A DNA stretch of 39,544 nt from Chara braunii (Eukaryota > Streptophyta > Charophyceae > Charales > Characeae): positions 3,769,091 through 3,808,634 of the forward strand of contig BFEA01000051.1 of NCBI GenBank assembly GCA_003427395.1, in the 5' to 3' direction. The translations under genes were made by a program, and so were the position numbers. The stretch's first letter is position 1; each line of letters opens with the position of its first letter. The notes under the pieces were generated by a model. That model was not told the DNA's origin. It worked only from the letters and a program-made list of their open reading frames with translations, and did not search any database. Positions 28,189 to 39,526 of this stretch are shown one piece after another.

Positions 28189-28385
28189 TCACGGTAGCGA
28201 CCGCACACTAATTTCACACAACCCTTGGCCGTGGGGGTTATGGCAATGGTCCTTGGCCGTGAAATTTCACATAACCCTTGGTCGTGGCCCGTCGGGGTTA
28301 TGACAACGACGAGGTGTGAAATTTCACGGTAGGGACCGCACACTATGAAATTTCACACAAACCTTGGTCGTGGGGGTTACGTGGG
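28189..28385. repeat. ~136-bp duplication with GTGAAATTTCAC palindromes
   Basis: CACGGTAGCGACCGCACACT (28189) recurs at 28325, both followed by AATTTCACACAA and CCTTGGYCGTGGGGGTTA. The palindrome GTGAAATTTCAC or a near match occurs at about 28258, 28313 and 28343. Confidence 0.75.
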
Positions 28386-30271
28386 AGCACTGCGCAAGAC
28401 GAATGCAACGACAACGTCGTAGGGATTCGATCCCATAGCCTGCGTCCTATTTCTGTTTAACGTTCGAGATGACGTAGTCCACCCAAATACGGGTCTGCGA
28501 TGCGTATGTCGGCATCCCATGGGACAAGTACCATTAGCCTCCCAACCGGCCAAAAACAGTATCGAGGCCGAAGATTGACTGACACCACCGACACGAAATC
28601 TCCGTCGGTGAATGTCACCTGCTCTGTGCCTACCCACAATGTCGCACTGTGTTGTTAGCTACAACTACTAAGGGTGGGGAGAGGCGTTCGGCCAGCGCTG
28701 CGCACTCCGTCGCTACGTCACCGGTTCCGCAAAGTCGTTCTTGCTAGCCACCAGTGTGGAGCGCATCCAGAGGAAGTGACCATCGTCCAGCACCTCGCCC
28801 AGCTGCCCAACGTACCTGGGTAGGTAGGGAGGTATGGGGACGAGTCAGCAAGTCAGAAATTACGTTTGACGACACCTTTCGTCAACCTATGTGTTCTATG
28901 TGTATTCGACATGGCGTTCTACACGCCCTGTCTTGATGCGTGCCTAGGAGTAGAACCCACTCGTCTTCGTTGAGCAACCCTAATATCGACCTTCATTTAC
29001 TAAGTTCATACTACCGCCACCTAAGTTCACACCACCGTCACCTACAGTAAGGGTGTTTGAGATCCCGATACCATACGGTAACCCTAACCCCGTCGTCCTT
29101 CCCTGCTCACACACAATTCACTTCCATATTCCTTCCCCCCTTCTTGCTTACCAACCTTATCCCTTTCCTATCCATTGATCAACGCCCTTCCCCCTCACCC
29201 ATTAACTTGACCTCCTTAACCCCACACCAATACCACCCTCCTTCAATCCCGTGACTTACAAAAATTCCCCCTCCAATACCACCACGGTCGCCCTGATTTT
29301 GCGAATACTCAAACGACTCACCCAACACCTGATCTGAGTCAAATGTCGTGCCGACTTATGGAGAAAACAAGTCTTCGTTGACTTGTTTCTCCATTCCATC
29401 CTATAAGAAGTTTCTTACCCACCTGCCCCCCTACCGCAAGAGCTCTTATAAACTCCCCTCATACCCCTCGCTTACTCCCCACCTTACCAGTACCGCCCTA
29501 AATTCACACCACACATCTTTTCTAATTCCTGCTTTCACATGCTGTTGAGCGCATCGGTCCGACACTACTCAAGGGTAGCGCGGGACCCTCCCGGCCGCGT
29601 CACGTAGGAGTTGGATCTCATTCCTCGTCGCGATACATACATGGAGCTTCCGCAAGCCGCTCCGGCCAAGTGCGCCAGCCATACCTCTCGCGAGCCCCTA
29701 CGACAGGATAGGGCCTACGCGAGGCACGACTTACCTCCACCTTACGGGAGTTGTCACCTCCCTTCGGTGGGCGTATCCCCGCCGAGCTACCAGTCCACAA
29801 TACGAAAGCTGATCAGTTGCAATCGCAGAGGTGGACCAGCCGAGGGCGTTTCTCATTCGCTGTAGGATAGGGGGTACGCGCGGTAGTACGCCTCTACCGG
29901 ACCCACACGCGAACCGACATCTTGGGGGGCTGAGGTCCCAAGCGCGGTTCGTCGTCGGTCGATTAGGATGCATCCCACGCACCACGCACACACCACTCTA
30001 AGAATATAAAAATAAAAACACACACACATACGCACGTACATATACAAATACAGAACGACACAAAACAAACAATGCGACAACACTCTTAGTCCGGTAGTAG
30101 TCGTCCCATAACTTTCCGATGCGAAAATCGGATAGGCGTCGCGTGTGAGACTTAGTATAAACCGCGCGGATGCAGGGCTAACTCATATCGACTCGTAATG
30201 CAAGCGTACGCAAGCGGTCGCAGTGATGGCATGCTATGTAGTGCCCATACTCAAGCGGTCCCTCGTGGATC
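28386..30271. other. unassigned sequence; C-rich segment 29050-29560
   Basis: No gene recognised. 29050-29560 is strikingly poor in G on the plus strand (CCTT, CACC and AACCCC runs), like the window end after 38760. A CA/TA-rich run lies near 30000-30050. Frames here look like random open frames. Confidence 0.4.
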
Positions 30272-30362
30272 CGAGTATTGCTTATGACACTCAAGTGTCA
30301 GACTCGAAGTATCGTGAGGGTTCACTTCCTCACGATATTGCACGGCTGAAGGAATAGCCGTG
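30272..30362. other. cluster of three consecutive stable hairpins
   Basis: GACACTCAAGTGTC (30286-30299) sits inside outer arms CGAGT/ACTCG (30272 and 30302). Next is ATCGTGAGG/CCTCACGAT (30311-30336, nine pairs), then CACGGCT/AGCCGTG (30341-30362, seven pairs). The packing suggests a structured RNA or a leader region; no family recognised. Confidence 0.55.
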
Positions 30363-31048
30363 TGGCCGCCGCGAGACCTTTGACCTTTGGCCTGAGCGTC
30401 TCAACAGTCAGGGCAAATAGGCTCTGCGCTAGAGAAGACTCCTTCCGTGCAGAGTCTAGGGTCTGGGGTATCCTCGACAAGGACCTCGAATCTCGGCCCA
30501 GGACCAACGTCCGACTATTAAAAACTTTAAAAAACAAAGAGTAAGGGGAAGTCTCATTCCTCTCGAAAGCATAATCTGTTCGACCCTTACGCGTGGTAGC
30601 AGTAGGTCGCGCGAAACATTCAAGACATATATATACATATTACATAAATATAAAGGGTTATTAATATGTGACGATCACTTCTCACAATCACAGTGGAACT
30701 CCCCTCAACCATCTATATATGTATGTGAGCGCAAACAGTCAAAATCCAAAGTCCGAATCACCAAACATACCTACAATCACATCAAAGATCCCACAAAAAA
30801 TTCAAGCACTACACGAGGTCAACTTCAATGATTCTCTACACTCACACCCCTTGCTTTTAGCCATACAAGCCTCACTCTTGTGCAACTCCTCAAAATAAAA
30901 TACTCAGTACTTTTCTTTAAATGACCATTCAAAATAAAGTCGGGGTAAAAACACAACAAAACAGTTCAAATCATAAGGCTAAAACCTTTAGGTTGAGTGG
31001 CAGGAGTGAATTGGAGTTGAATCGTAAACCGACGAATCGACAACCGAC
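30363..31048. other. unassigned sequence
   Basis: No repeat or gene recognised between the two hairpin clusters. Confidence 0.4.
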
Positions 31049-31149
31049 CTGTTATCAGTGATAACAGAAGGTGATCCTCGTAGGATCAAGCTGAATCTAG
31101 CCCAATCCTGAATCAATCGATCAAGAGGACCTGTAACACATGACAGGTC
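31049..31149. other. second cluster of short perfect hairpins
   Basis: CTGTTATCAGTGATAACAG (31049-31067), GATCCT/AGGATC (31073-31087) and GACCTGT/ACAGGTC (31128-31149) are perfect inverted repeats with short loops. Confidence 0.5.
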
Positions 31150-31330
31150 AATCCCCCAGCTAAATCTATAAGTCCTTGGAGAATAATCCTCATACCACGA
31201 CCTCACTCAAATCATCCTAATTAACTAAGCCTGAATCTATCGCTAAGCAGCGCCCAAGCAAAGGTAGACCCTGGCATAATCTCCCCTATACAGAGTGGAT
31301 CACCAAAATCGTCACCTGTCATAATATAGT

Positions 31331-31650
31331 CTAACTCCTTTAAACTAGGAAAATTTCGGCAGCGCTTCCCGTATAAAAAGTGCCTTCTTAGAATTTATAT
31401 CAGCCTAAATATGGAAACAGAAATAGTCGTCGACCTTCCAAAGTCCAATTTTGCCCAACTCCTTGAATTAGCAAAAATTTGGGCAGCACTCTCTTTAGAA
31501 AGGGAGACTTCCCAGATTTTTACTAAGCCATATATATAATTTAGACAAGTTGAACTTTGAAAAAGTCAAGAATCTGACTAACCCTTTGGATCTGCAGAAA
31601 TTTTGGCGGCGCTTCCCGTAGAGAAAGTGGCGTACCAAAATTTATACAAA
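31331..31650. repeat. ~123-bp tandem repeat, three units, GGCAGCGCTTCCCGTA
   Basis: Units near 31331, 31455 and 31577 share AACTCCTTNNAAYTAG, AAAATTTNGGCAGCGCTTCC and a paired AAAGTG...CCNAAATTTATA end. Tandem motifs of this look occur in untranslated regions of plant LTR retrotransposons; that assignment is inference only. Confidence 0.75.
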
Positions 31651-31950
31651 GCCAAGTATAACAAATGATCCCAGAAAATGCAGAAATTGACGTAAGTAAA
31701 AACAAAGTTGGCTCAGAAAATGCAGGAACTGAAACTAACTTCTATGGCTCTAGCACGTGGCGAGCAACTAAAGCAACTACCTATCAACTGAAACTCAGAC
31801 TAAGTAGTGGCATCACTCAGTCACATGCAGGTCAAACCACAAAGGTAAATGCTCTCACCATCCCCAAGTTAACTTAGTAGACAATAGTTCATAATCTTTC
31901 AATGACTTATCCCCTTATACCCAGCTTACATAGGGCATAAGGCTACACCA

Positions 31951-32600
31951 CCCAAACTTATGAAACATGTCTAGCCCAGCCAAGAAGTATACACAGACAA
32001 AGGGCACAACAACTTTTCTCTTCTTTGGGCACGTGACTAGGCCATCCTAGTCGCCCTGAATTGTTTAAATATCCACGATTTATATAATTGTCTGCACTTC
32101 GTCTTTTGAGGTAGCATATAGCTGAGCCGATCATCTTCAGCTCAAGACTCAGCCTGCCCCTTCGTACCACAAGTTTTACTCTTTAATTAATACTCTCTTT
32201 AGTTGGTGATAGGCTATAGTCAGACAACCCAAATTTATGAAACCCTGTCTGACTAGCTTGTTCATAGATAGTATAATAATAAAGTATATCAAAGTTATAA
32301 CTTTCTGGTTCCAGCATGTGCGAGGCGTTGGACCAAGACCACCCAAACTTATAGAACATGTCTTGGTCCTCAGCCTGATTCTTTTCTCTCAAAGCCAAGA
32401 CGAAAGGAAATAGACAGAAACCCAAAGTGAACAAGGCCGCCAGACTACCCAAACTTATGGATTTGACTGGCTCCTGAAAAGTCGTTCATATTCAGCCCTC
32501 ACAAGTCAGAGCAACCAGACCACCCAAACTTATGGAACATGTCTGGTTCTCCAGGCAATACAAAATAAACATAGCACTTGGCCTTCCCAAACTTATGAAA
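31951..32600. repeat. six copies of CCCAAACTTATGRAACATGT
   Basis: Copies lie near 31951, 32228, 32342, 32448, 32523 and 32586, mostly followed by a CTGGYY or CTAGCC segment. The minus-strand frames repeat the peptide FHKFGWS, but stops fall between copies. Probably a decayed untranslated tandem array linked to the 31331 array. Confidence 0.75.
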
Positions 32601-33239
32601 CTGACCCAGCCTTTGGTTGACCCATCCAGACTCATGCAAAATTGTCTTTCCCCCACCCTTCCCCCAGATGCAATCCCACAATCTGCTTTCAGTCAAACAA
32701 AGAAGTTGAAATTGACTTTATACATACATTCTTTTACTTTGTCTGGTTATGTCCTGAATAGAAAGCAAAAAGGCATAGGGACAGACATGCGTACTTCAGT
32801 CAAGCTATAGGGGGATATGCAAACATGGGCGTACTGGGTTATACAGGTAGAAATGGATTACCTGATGGTTCCCTGCCTCCAGAACCTCGCCTAGGTTCCG
32901 TCAGAGCTCCCGCAATCAGTGGGATAACTCCCCACAGAGTCTGGATGCGGTCCTACGGGTTGCAATCCTGCCAGCCGCCTTCCTCTCGTAACCAGGAGTA
33001 GACTGAGAGTAAGAAGGATAGAGTGAGGGGTTTCAGACTCTCAAGATACAAGAGGGGACAACTCAACTCTCAGGAGAGGGTCTCGTTGCCTTGATTCGCC
33101 TGAGGGTCCCGCAATGGCAACCAATGTAACAGCTTGGTCCACTTCTGACGCCGATTGTCGAAGTCAACCCTCCGCTGATCTTCACAATTCGCAGCACTAA
33201 CCCCCTACTTGTCCAGCCTGATCTCCTTCCCGAGTCCCA
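32601..33239. other. unassigned sequence
   Basis: No gene recognised. The stretch AGCTTGGTCCACTTCTGACGCCGATTGTCG near 33131 has the look of a retroelement leader but lacks an identifiable primer-binding site. Confidence 0.35.
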
Positions 33240-33590
33240 ACATCTCTCCTCAGCCCAGTTGCGGCCGCATAACAGCCTATAACATTTCAAATGCAGCAAT
33301 ATGCAGTAACCAGCAAAAACAGTCCACACGCAGCAGCAGCGCCCCGCAACAGCCATCCGCACGCAGCAGTTGCACGTGCACAATACGGAGTAGCAGCCCG
33401 TACACAACCAACAGCAACCCGTAGCAGTAGTCTGTGCACAGCCCGCAGCGGACAGTAGCAGTCGCCAGCAGTCAGCCACAGCTTGTGCCCAGTTAACAGC
33501 AGCAGCAGCTACGCACAGTCAACCGCAGCAGCAGCTGCCCGCAACAGCCAGCCGCAATGTGCAGCAATGTGCAACCCAAGAAATACACAG
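33240..33590. repeat. degenerate CAGCAG/CGCAGCAACAGC-rich sequence
   Basis: Many CAGCAGC, CCGCAACAGCC and GCACGCAGCAG words occur without fixed period. Both strands give long low-complexity frames (Ser/Gln-rich on plus, Cys-rich on minus) that I do not treat as genes. Confidence 0.65.
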
Positions 33591-36239
33591 CAATGCTCGC
33601 CACGAACTATGCAGTAAGCTACACTCCGAAGCTGGTAGCAACAACATCAGATCTCGTATACACGGCGGTGACGGCGCTACATATACACAACCTCGCTTTT
33701 GCTGCCCACAGGCCACCGAGAACTGGCCCCATTCTCCTTCCCAAGTCAATACTGTGCCCAACTTCTTGTGTGAGCTACAAACATTTACCCCGCTGAGTAA
33801 CGCAACAATAGCCATTCAATAGCAACAACGACCTTCAACGGCAGCTTCGGGTTGGTGAGTCAGCAGGCATCAACTCACTAGGAGGAACAACTTGCCGCAA
33901 AAGAAGCAAGCTGAAATAGTAATACTCGAGTCTCTCACAATGCCCGTTTCCAACAGTAAGTTGTTCCCCCTTACTGGCAGTCACTTGAGCCCCTGTGTCT
34001 GCCCGTCACAGAGGCAAAGTGAGACTGAATCTGGCGGTGAACACATGCAGAAACCCGCATTGGCAACCCGCCCGCTTTGAAGTGCGGCAATCATCGTAAG
34101 GTAGCAGCAGCCACCTTCTCTCGCTACTCAGGTAGGCAAAAGCACTCCTACTGTCTCTGCGTAGGTACTTAGCAGGCTAAAGTCTGGTTTATTACCAGAC
34201 TAGAACAGACAAATTCACCAGCTGAGGAATCGAGGCATCGGATCTGTGTGTCAACGGAAGCATACTCCCGTCAGCACCAACTTACGTATACAGGGCCTTT
34301 CCTCCAACTTGGTACTCAGCATTAGATTGCACAGCTGTTAGCAGTCTAGGAATTGACCATGCCCCATTTGCCGCCGGCGGCCACAACCGCAGTTCATGAA
34401 GATGTCGCCATTGCAAACCTTGGCTTAAAACTTGATACGTGCCGCATAGAGTACGACAGGTTGATCTCTCCCTTCGGCAGATAGGGGCCGAGTCACCATA
34501 CTCCCTCAGTTGTTACCCACCTGCTTACTTTCGGCCAAGTACCTCGCAGAGCGTTAGAGAGGACGACTTCCGCCACTAGAATAGACAAAGTGGGTATGAA
34601 TCTTCCACTAGAAAGCAAAAGGAGAACATGCCATTGAGGCCACCCACCGCAGCACCCCCATCGAGTCAGGTCCGTGACTGGATCTTTCACTAGAAAAAGA
34701 GAATGTGCATTGCTAGGTGAGTATCCAACTTGCCTGCATCCAATTTGCCTGCATCCTCAGTCTTCCGGGACAAGCCCCCATTCTCTTTCTCTCACCGGGC
34801 CAGCTCCGCTTCCCTTACTTCCTATTCAACCCACTTTGCCTCAACCAGACAACCGCAAGCTGCAACTTCGATTCCACCCTCCCTCCGACCGCTGCCAGGA
34901 CCAGCTCTGCATGTGCCTGTGACCAGGTTGGTCCCAACATCATGACGAAGGTGTCGGACGTACAGCTACCTATGGGGACAAAGCGAACTCAACCAATAAA
35001 GTAGGCGATCACAACCATTGATTCCGCTATACTATCCCCCCCCCAGTTAGGTCTCTCCCTCCGCTCCCGCTTTCTCGTCCTAGTATTTGTCTTCTCCTAT
35101 CGTTCATCCTCTTCCTCCGCAACCCAGCACACGATCGTACCTGGCAACCAGGGTAAACCAGCATGGTCAGGTCCCAACAAGCAAAAGAACGAGAGTAGCA
35201 GCAGCAAAATCATAAGCTGAATAAGACCGGCGATTGACAACGAGCTTAATGCTACGATTATTGAAAACATACAGGCGATAACGAGTATCAAATAAGCTGA
35301 CAATGACTCCGGGCTGTACTTAAATAAAAACGAATGAATTTGCCCCTAAAACATGGGCGGATGCATTGTCATACTCGAATCTAGCTCATGGGCGCAGCCT
35401 GTAGTGTCAACCCCAGCCAGACCGCTAATCTGTGGGCAAAACTGACACCGCCATCAGGCTTGCAGTGCCCCAAAACCCCATTCAGGATCCTCCCTCGCCC
35501 GATTTCGTCCGGAAACGGGCGAGATATGCATTTTTTCCATCTCCTTCTTCCTCACTTTCCCTCCATCTCCGCGCACCTCTTTTCTCTACTAACTCCTATA
35601 TCACTAACTGACAGTCATAACTAACCTCACTAATGGATCCGCCCTGACCAGAAACCCCCACCTACTACTTTCTCCTGCTTGATTCTGATGAAAAACGAAT
35701 GAGCAGTGAACTTACTCTCCCGCCCTCGTCATCTTTTTTGCCATCTCCATTCCTCAATGCACCCGACTCAGAATCCAGCCGGGTTCATTCTGCCTCTTTC
35801 CCCTCCTTCGTAGCCCGTCTCTTTCTGTTTGTGCCTTGACACACTCCTCCCTCTACCGCTCATCTATTATCCCCTATCGATGCTGCCAGCCTCCATTCTC
35901 CCTCGCTCCCTGTGCCTCACCTGCCCTGCCTCGCTACTGCCATCTCCAACGGCGGATGCACCCGGTGCAACGCGTCGGCCAGATTCGGTCTTCTTCCTCC
36001 ACCTACGTTCCCCTGCACTGTCACTCCGCCCGCTGCTGCCTCAGCGCCCGTAGTTGTGCTGTCTGGCCAGCCCCTCCGCCCGCTCGCTAGCTGCTAGCGC
36101 AGCGCCCGTCTGTTTCCTTCCTACCACGAGTGCTACAAGGTCCGTCCCCTCCCTTATTGGCTGACTTCCTCTTGGCCGGTCCGCCTATTGCTAGTGCCCG
36201 CGAAATGCGTGATACCTGCTATAGCAGGTAGGCGTTACC
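33591..36239. other. unassigned sequence, pyrimidine-rich after 34700
   Basis: No gene or element recognised. From about 35020 to 36130 the plus strand is rich in CT and CC runs. Ser/Pro-rich frames follow from that composition. Confidence 0.4.
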
Positions 36240-36284
36240 GCCCAGGGGCCCGCTGGTACCATCAGCCCAGAGCTTCTTTGACGG

Positions 36285-36460
36285 CCAGTCACTCAAAATA
36301 CACGGGGGCTATGCTAGTCTTCACTGTATCGTTCCAATTTCAATGGATGTCCTGAAGGACCAAAGGTAATTCCGACAACGAGGCTGTGCAAGATCAGACC
36401 CGGGGCTGGACTTGTATTCCAGCAGTTTGTGAGCGTGCCAACTGAGCTAGGCCTGCTATT
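36285..36460 (-). mobile_element. composite SINE-like repeat: tRNA-like head joined to U6 snRNA body
   Basis: On the minus strand, GCAGGCCTAGCTCAGTTGGC (about 36454-36435) is a polymerase III A box in tRNA-like context. About 75 bases on, from 36360, the sequence becomes U6-like: GTCCTTCAGGACATCC, then GAAATTGGAACGATACAGTG, AAGACTAGCATAGCCCC, fading near 36285. This covers the U6 5' stem-loop, the ACGATACAGA region (ACAGT here) and the AGC/catalytic region. The B box is poor (GGGTCTGATCTT). Head-to-body order repeats in weaker form at 20237-20513. Confidence 0.78.
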
Positions 36461-37420
36461 TATCTGGCCAGCCCCCAGTACCAGTGCTGGGCTGTGTCCC
36501 GAACTGAAACCAAAAGGGTAAATAAAAATCAAACGAAAATAAAACAAAAAAAACAGCAGAATGGGTAGGGGTTCCGTATGACCAGCGGTACACAGCCTCT
36601 GCGCTGGTGCCCGCTGGTCCTCACCCCAGCCAAAGATAGCTCACCATCTTACTGGCCCCACCGGGTATGCTCAAGGTATACTCACACTGCAGGTCCCCGC
36701 GGCTATGGTCACACTGCAAACCCAAATCTAGGACGGGCCAATTTGAGGTTTTGGACATGGTTCAAGTCACACACTGCTGTCCCTTTTTCAGATGGGACAC
36801 GGCCAAACAACAATTTGGTCCCTTGCTGGTCACACGGCACCATCCACAAGCTGTGCAAAAAGAAAAACTTCGGGTCCCGAAATAAATAAATAAAAATAAA
36901 TAGGGCATTTCCCTTGCCCCGCAGCTCTACAGGCTGCTGACAAAATGGGCACACCAATGGTGTATCCGGGACTTCGGCAAAATCTGTGTGACCAGTGTTG
37001 TCCCTCATGGGCCCCGACGGGTATGCTCATACGCGTACCTCTCACGGCAGGTCGTGGGTGTACTAATTGTACTAGTCGGCGGGCCTCAGCGCCGGTTCCA
37101 AAATCAGTACCTGCCCAATCAACATGCCCACACTCAGTTCCTGCAGCAGGTCGTGGTTGGCGACCGTTGCACCTGCAGAGAGGCGCCCGATACTTAGCTT
37201 TTCTTCCGTTTCATGGGCTAGTCACCCACCGGCTCACACGCATGTTGCACAACAAAAAAATTCCCAGAATTAAATATTCATTCTATAGTAAAATTACATT
37301 CTAAATTTTAAATTTTCATTCCATCTTAAAAAATGTCATTCCAAGTTTAAAATTTTTCGTCTTACTTGAAAACTTTCCTTCCAAGAATGGGGTATCCCTT
37401 CTTATTTGAACTGCATGCTA
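36461..37420. other. unassigned, with tRNA-SINE-related and MITE-like words
   Basis: CCAGTACCAGTGCTGGGCTG (36475) resembles CGGTACCAACGCTG (37847) next to the second tRNA-like head, suggesting copies of one repeat. CGGGTATGCTCA at 36662 and 37019 is duplicated. Otherwise nothing recognised. Confidence 0.4.
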
Positions 37421-37421
37421 G

Positions 37422-37596
37422 AGATGGAATGAAAATCTGGATGAGTTCATGAAATATTTTAATTCGACTGTCATTCTAACTAAGGATTTTCAGTCATAAA
37501 TAGGTTGATCCAATCTGAATTAGAAGATATTTGTTGTAGTAGAATGAAAATTTAATTAAAATATTTCATAAACTCGTCCAGACTTTCATTCCATCT
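37422..37596. mobile_element. AT-rich foldback (MITE-like), 43-bp arms
   Basis: AGATGGAATGAAAATCTGGA...AAATATTTTAATT (37422-37464) is inverted at 37554-37596 with about four mismatches and an ~89-bp loop. Related CATTCCATCTTAAA and TCATTCCAAG words lie outside, near 37315-37385. No coding capacity. Confidence 0.75.
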
Positions 37597-37794
37597 TAAA
37601 CAAATAGATGTACTTGGAAGGGAAAACTCATATTTAGACGGGAACTTATCGAATAAAACTGGAAATTTTAGAATTGGACAAACATTGGAATGATAATTTA
37701 TAAATATGAAGGATTTTTTTTTATGGAATGTTTTTTCGACTTTCATTTCTCGCGGGAATTTTTCTGTTGCACTCCTCGGCCCGCGTTCCGACAT

Positions 37795-37860
37795 TTTCAT
37801 GGGTGTACCAACTGAACCACACCCGCTGGTCCCTGCACACAACTCCGGTACCAACGCTGT
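37795..37860 (-). mobile_element. tRNA-like SINE head fragment
   Basis: The minus strand reads GTGTGGTTCAGTTGGTACACCC, an A-box-like tRNA 5' region. The adjoining GGTACCAACG words match the 36.4-kb copy. No U6 body follows. Confidence 0.45.
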
Positions 37861-39526
37861 TTGCCGCGCCCCAAAAATGGGGCTGACAACTAAAAATAAC
37901 TAAAGAGAAATAAAAATAAAGGTAAAAAATAAAAATGCGAATGTCGGAAACCGGTGCTCTAGGGAAGGGAGAGTGTCGGTACCGCTCTTAGCTCCGTTGA
38001 CCGGGCCTACGGATGGGCCGGCAACAAAACCAAGGGGGATAGCCCCGTCGGACCCTCAACTCCTCGACATTTCCAACCGCTCCAGTGTCGCCGGTCGTTG
38101 CCCTCGATCCTTGTACCGTCGCTTCGAAAGTCCAATGTCGTTAACCAATAGTGCTAGTGCCCAAGGTTGAGACGGACTACTGCAAAATCAGTATAACTTG
38201 TTGTCGCACGACACGCAGACCTATCCAATTACCTCAAGGTCAGGCCTTAGCCTATGGACCTAACTCACGACTGCTGACCCATGACGTCCGCTGCTCACAG
38301 AGTCTGGCTCTGTCTACGACCATCAACCTCCCGCATCTACTGCGCGGAGGCCACCGCTCACGTTCTATTTTCTCTCACATACTCCAGTCACTGCCCAAAG
38401 CAACACCACTTCCGATTACGCATGCCGTATGACCGCAGATGTACCATGGTCACTTCAATAAAGTAGAAACTTCTCCTAGTTTTAATCAAAGTCAAAAATC
38501 TTTGTTGGCGGAAACATCGACTCTATAGCATTACGAATAAAAATCATCACGCGCGCCTCAAAACTGCGCGCTCACATACTCTCTGCTTCCAGTCAACCAT
38601 TCAGTCAACGCGAACAAAACACAACTGCAACTTTGCACGGTATACTCAGATCCTAAACAAACCTTATCTGTTGTCACCTGCAAAAACCAAGGCGGATACC
38701 CTTGTAAGGGTATTAGCGCCGACAACGCTTCAAAATATTTTATCATACCTAGCGCCAAATTGTCTTTCTTGATCTCTTACACTATATCTTATCGTCACTA
38801 AAATCCCATTAACACCCTCATCCACTTAACTTGCCCATTCAGGGTCAACACAACTTACCCTAACCCTGTTTGACCCTGACATGATCCCTCACATCTCCCA
38901 CCTCCATCTACTTTATTTCTTTCACACACTATTCCCTCTTACGCCTAGTTAAACAACTTGACCCCCCCTTGAATCACCCTCTCCAATTCCACAACCATCG
39001 ATACTTCACCCCCCCTTCTCTCCCGAGTCGCCCTCCTTTACCACTCTCACACCTGATTTGAACCCCCCTAAATAGCAAAACGACATCACCAAATTTCCTA
39101 TCCTATTGAGTAGCAGTGTAGCACTCCTAACTTAACTCCTTACTGGTTGTGTACTTCAACTCAATGCCTACCTACACAAAATCCTTTCACCGATCGGCCA
39201 TGGTAACAGCCAAAACGGCCCGAGCCGTAAACAAAATTTTCTAATATTAGCATACCTATGCTTCCCCCAAATCCTCGGTAACCCCACACCACCTTCCCTC
39301 GCCCCGCAGGAAATCACACACGACACACGCAAACTCACATAACCAACCGCCACTTCACTACCAGGAGACACTCCCCGCTCCAATCTCCCTCATCAAAGCC
39401 CAGATCCCCTATATTCTCCCCCTTCTTTTAAACCAGTTGTACCTCCGAGCCTATTTTTGTCGACCTTGATTTATAGTGCGCGCCGAATTTAACGAGCCTG
39501 TGTCCCGCGGTACCTTTGAATTTGTC
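37861..39526. other. unassigned sequence, C-rich and G-poor after 38760
   Basis: No gene recognised. The composition from 38760 on (CCCCCC, TCACACC, AACCCTGTTTGACCC) resembles 29050-29560. No shared long word was found, so a pair of related terminal regions of one large element is only a guess. Confidence 0.35.

Noticed and set aside
33063-33822. Cys-rich minus-strand and Ser/Gln-rich plus-strand proteins
   Set aside because: Both come from the CAG/CGC-rich low-complexity composition. There is no domain pattern or codon structure supporting a gene.
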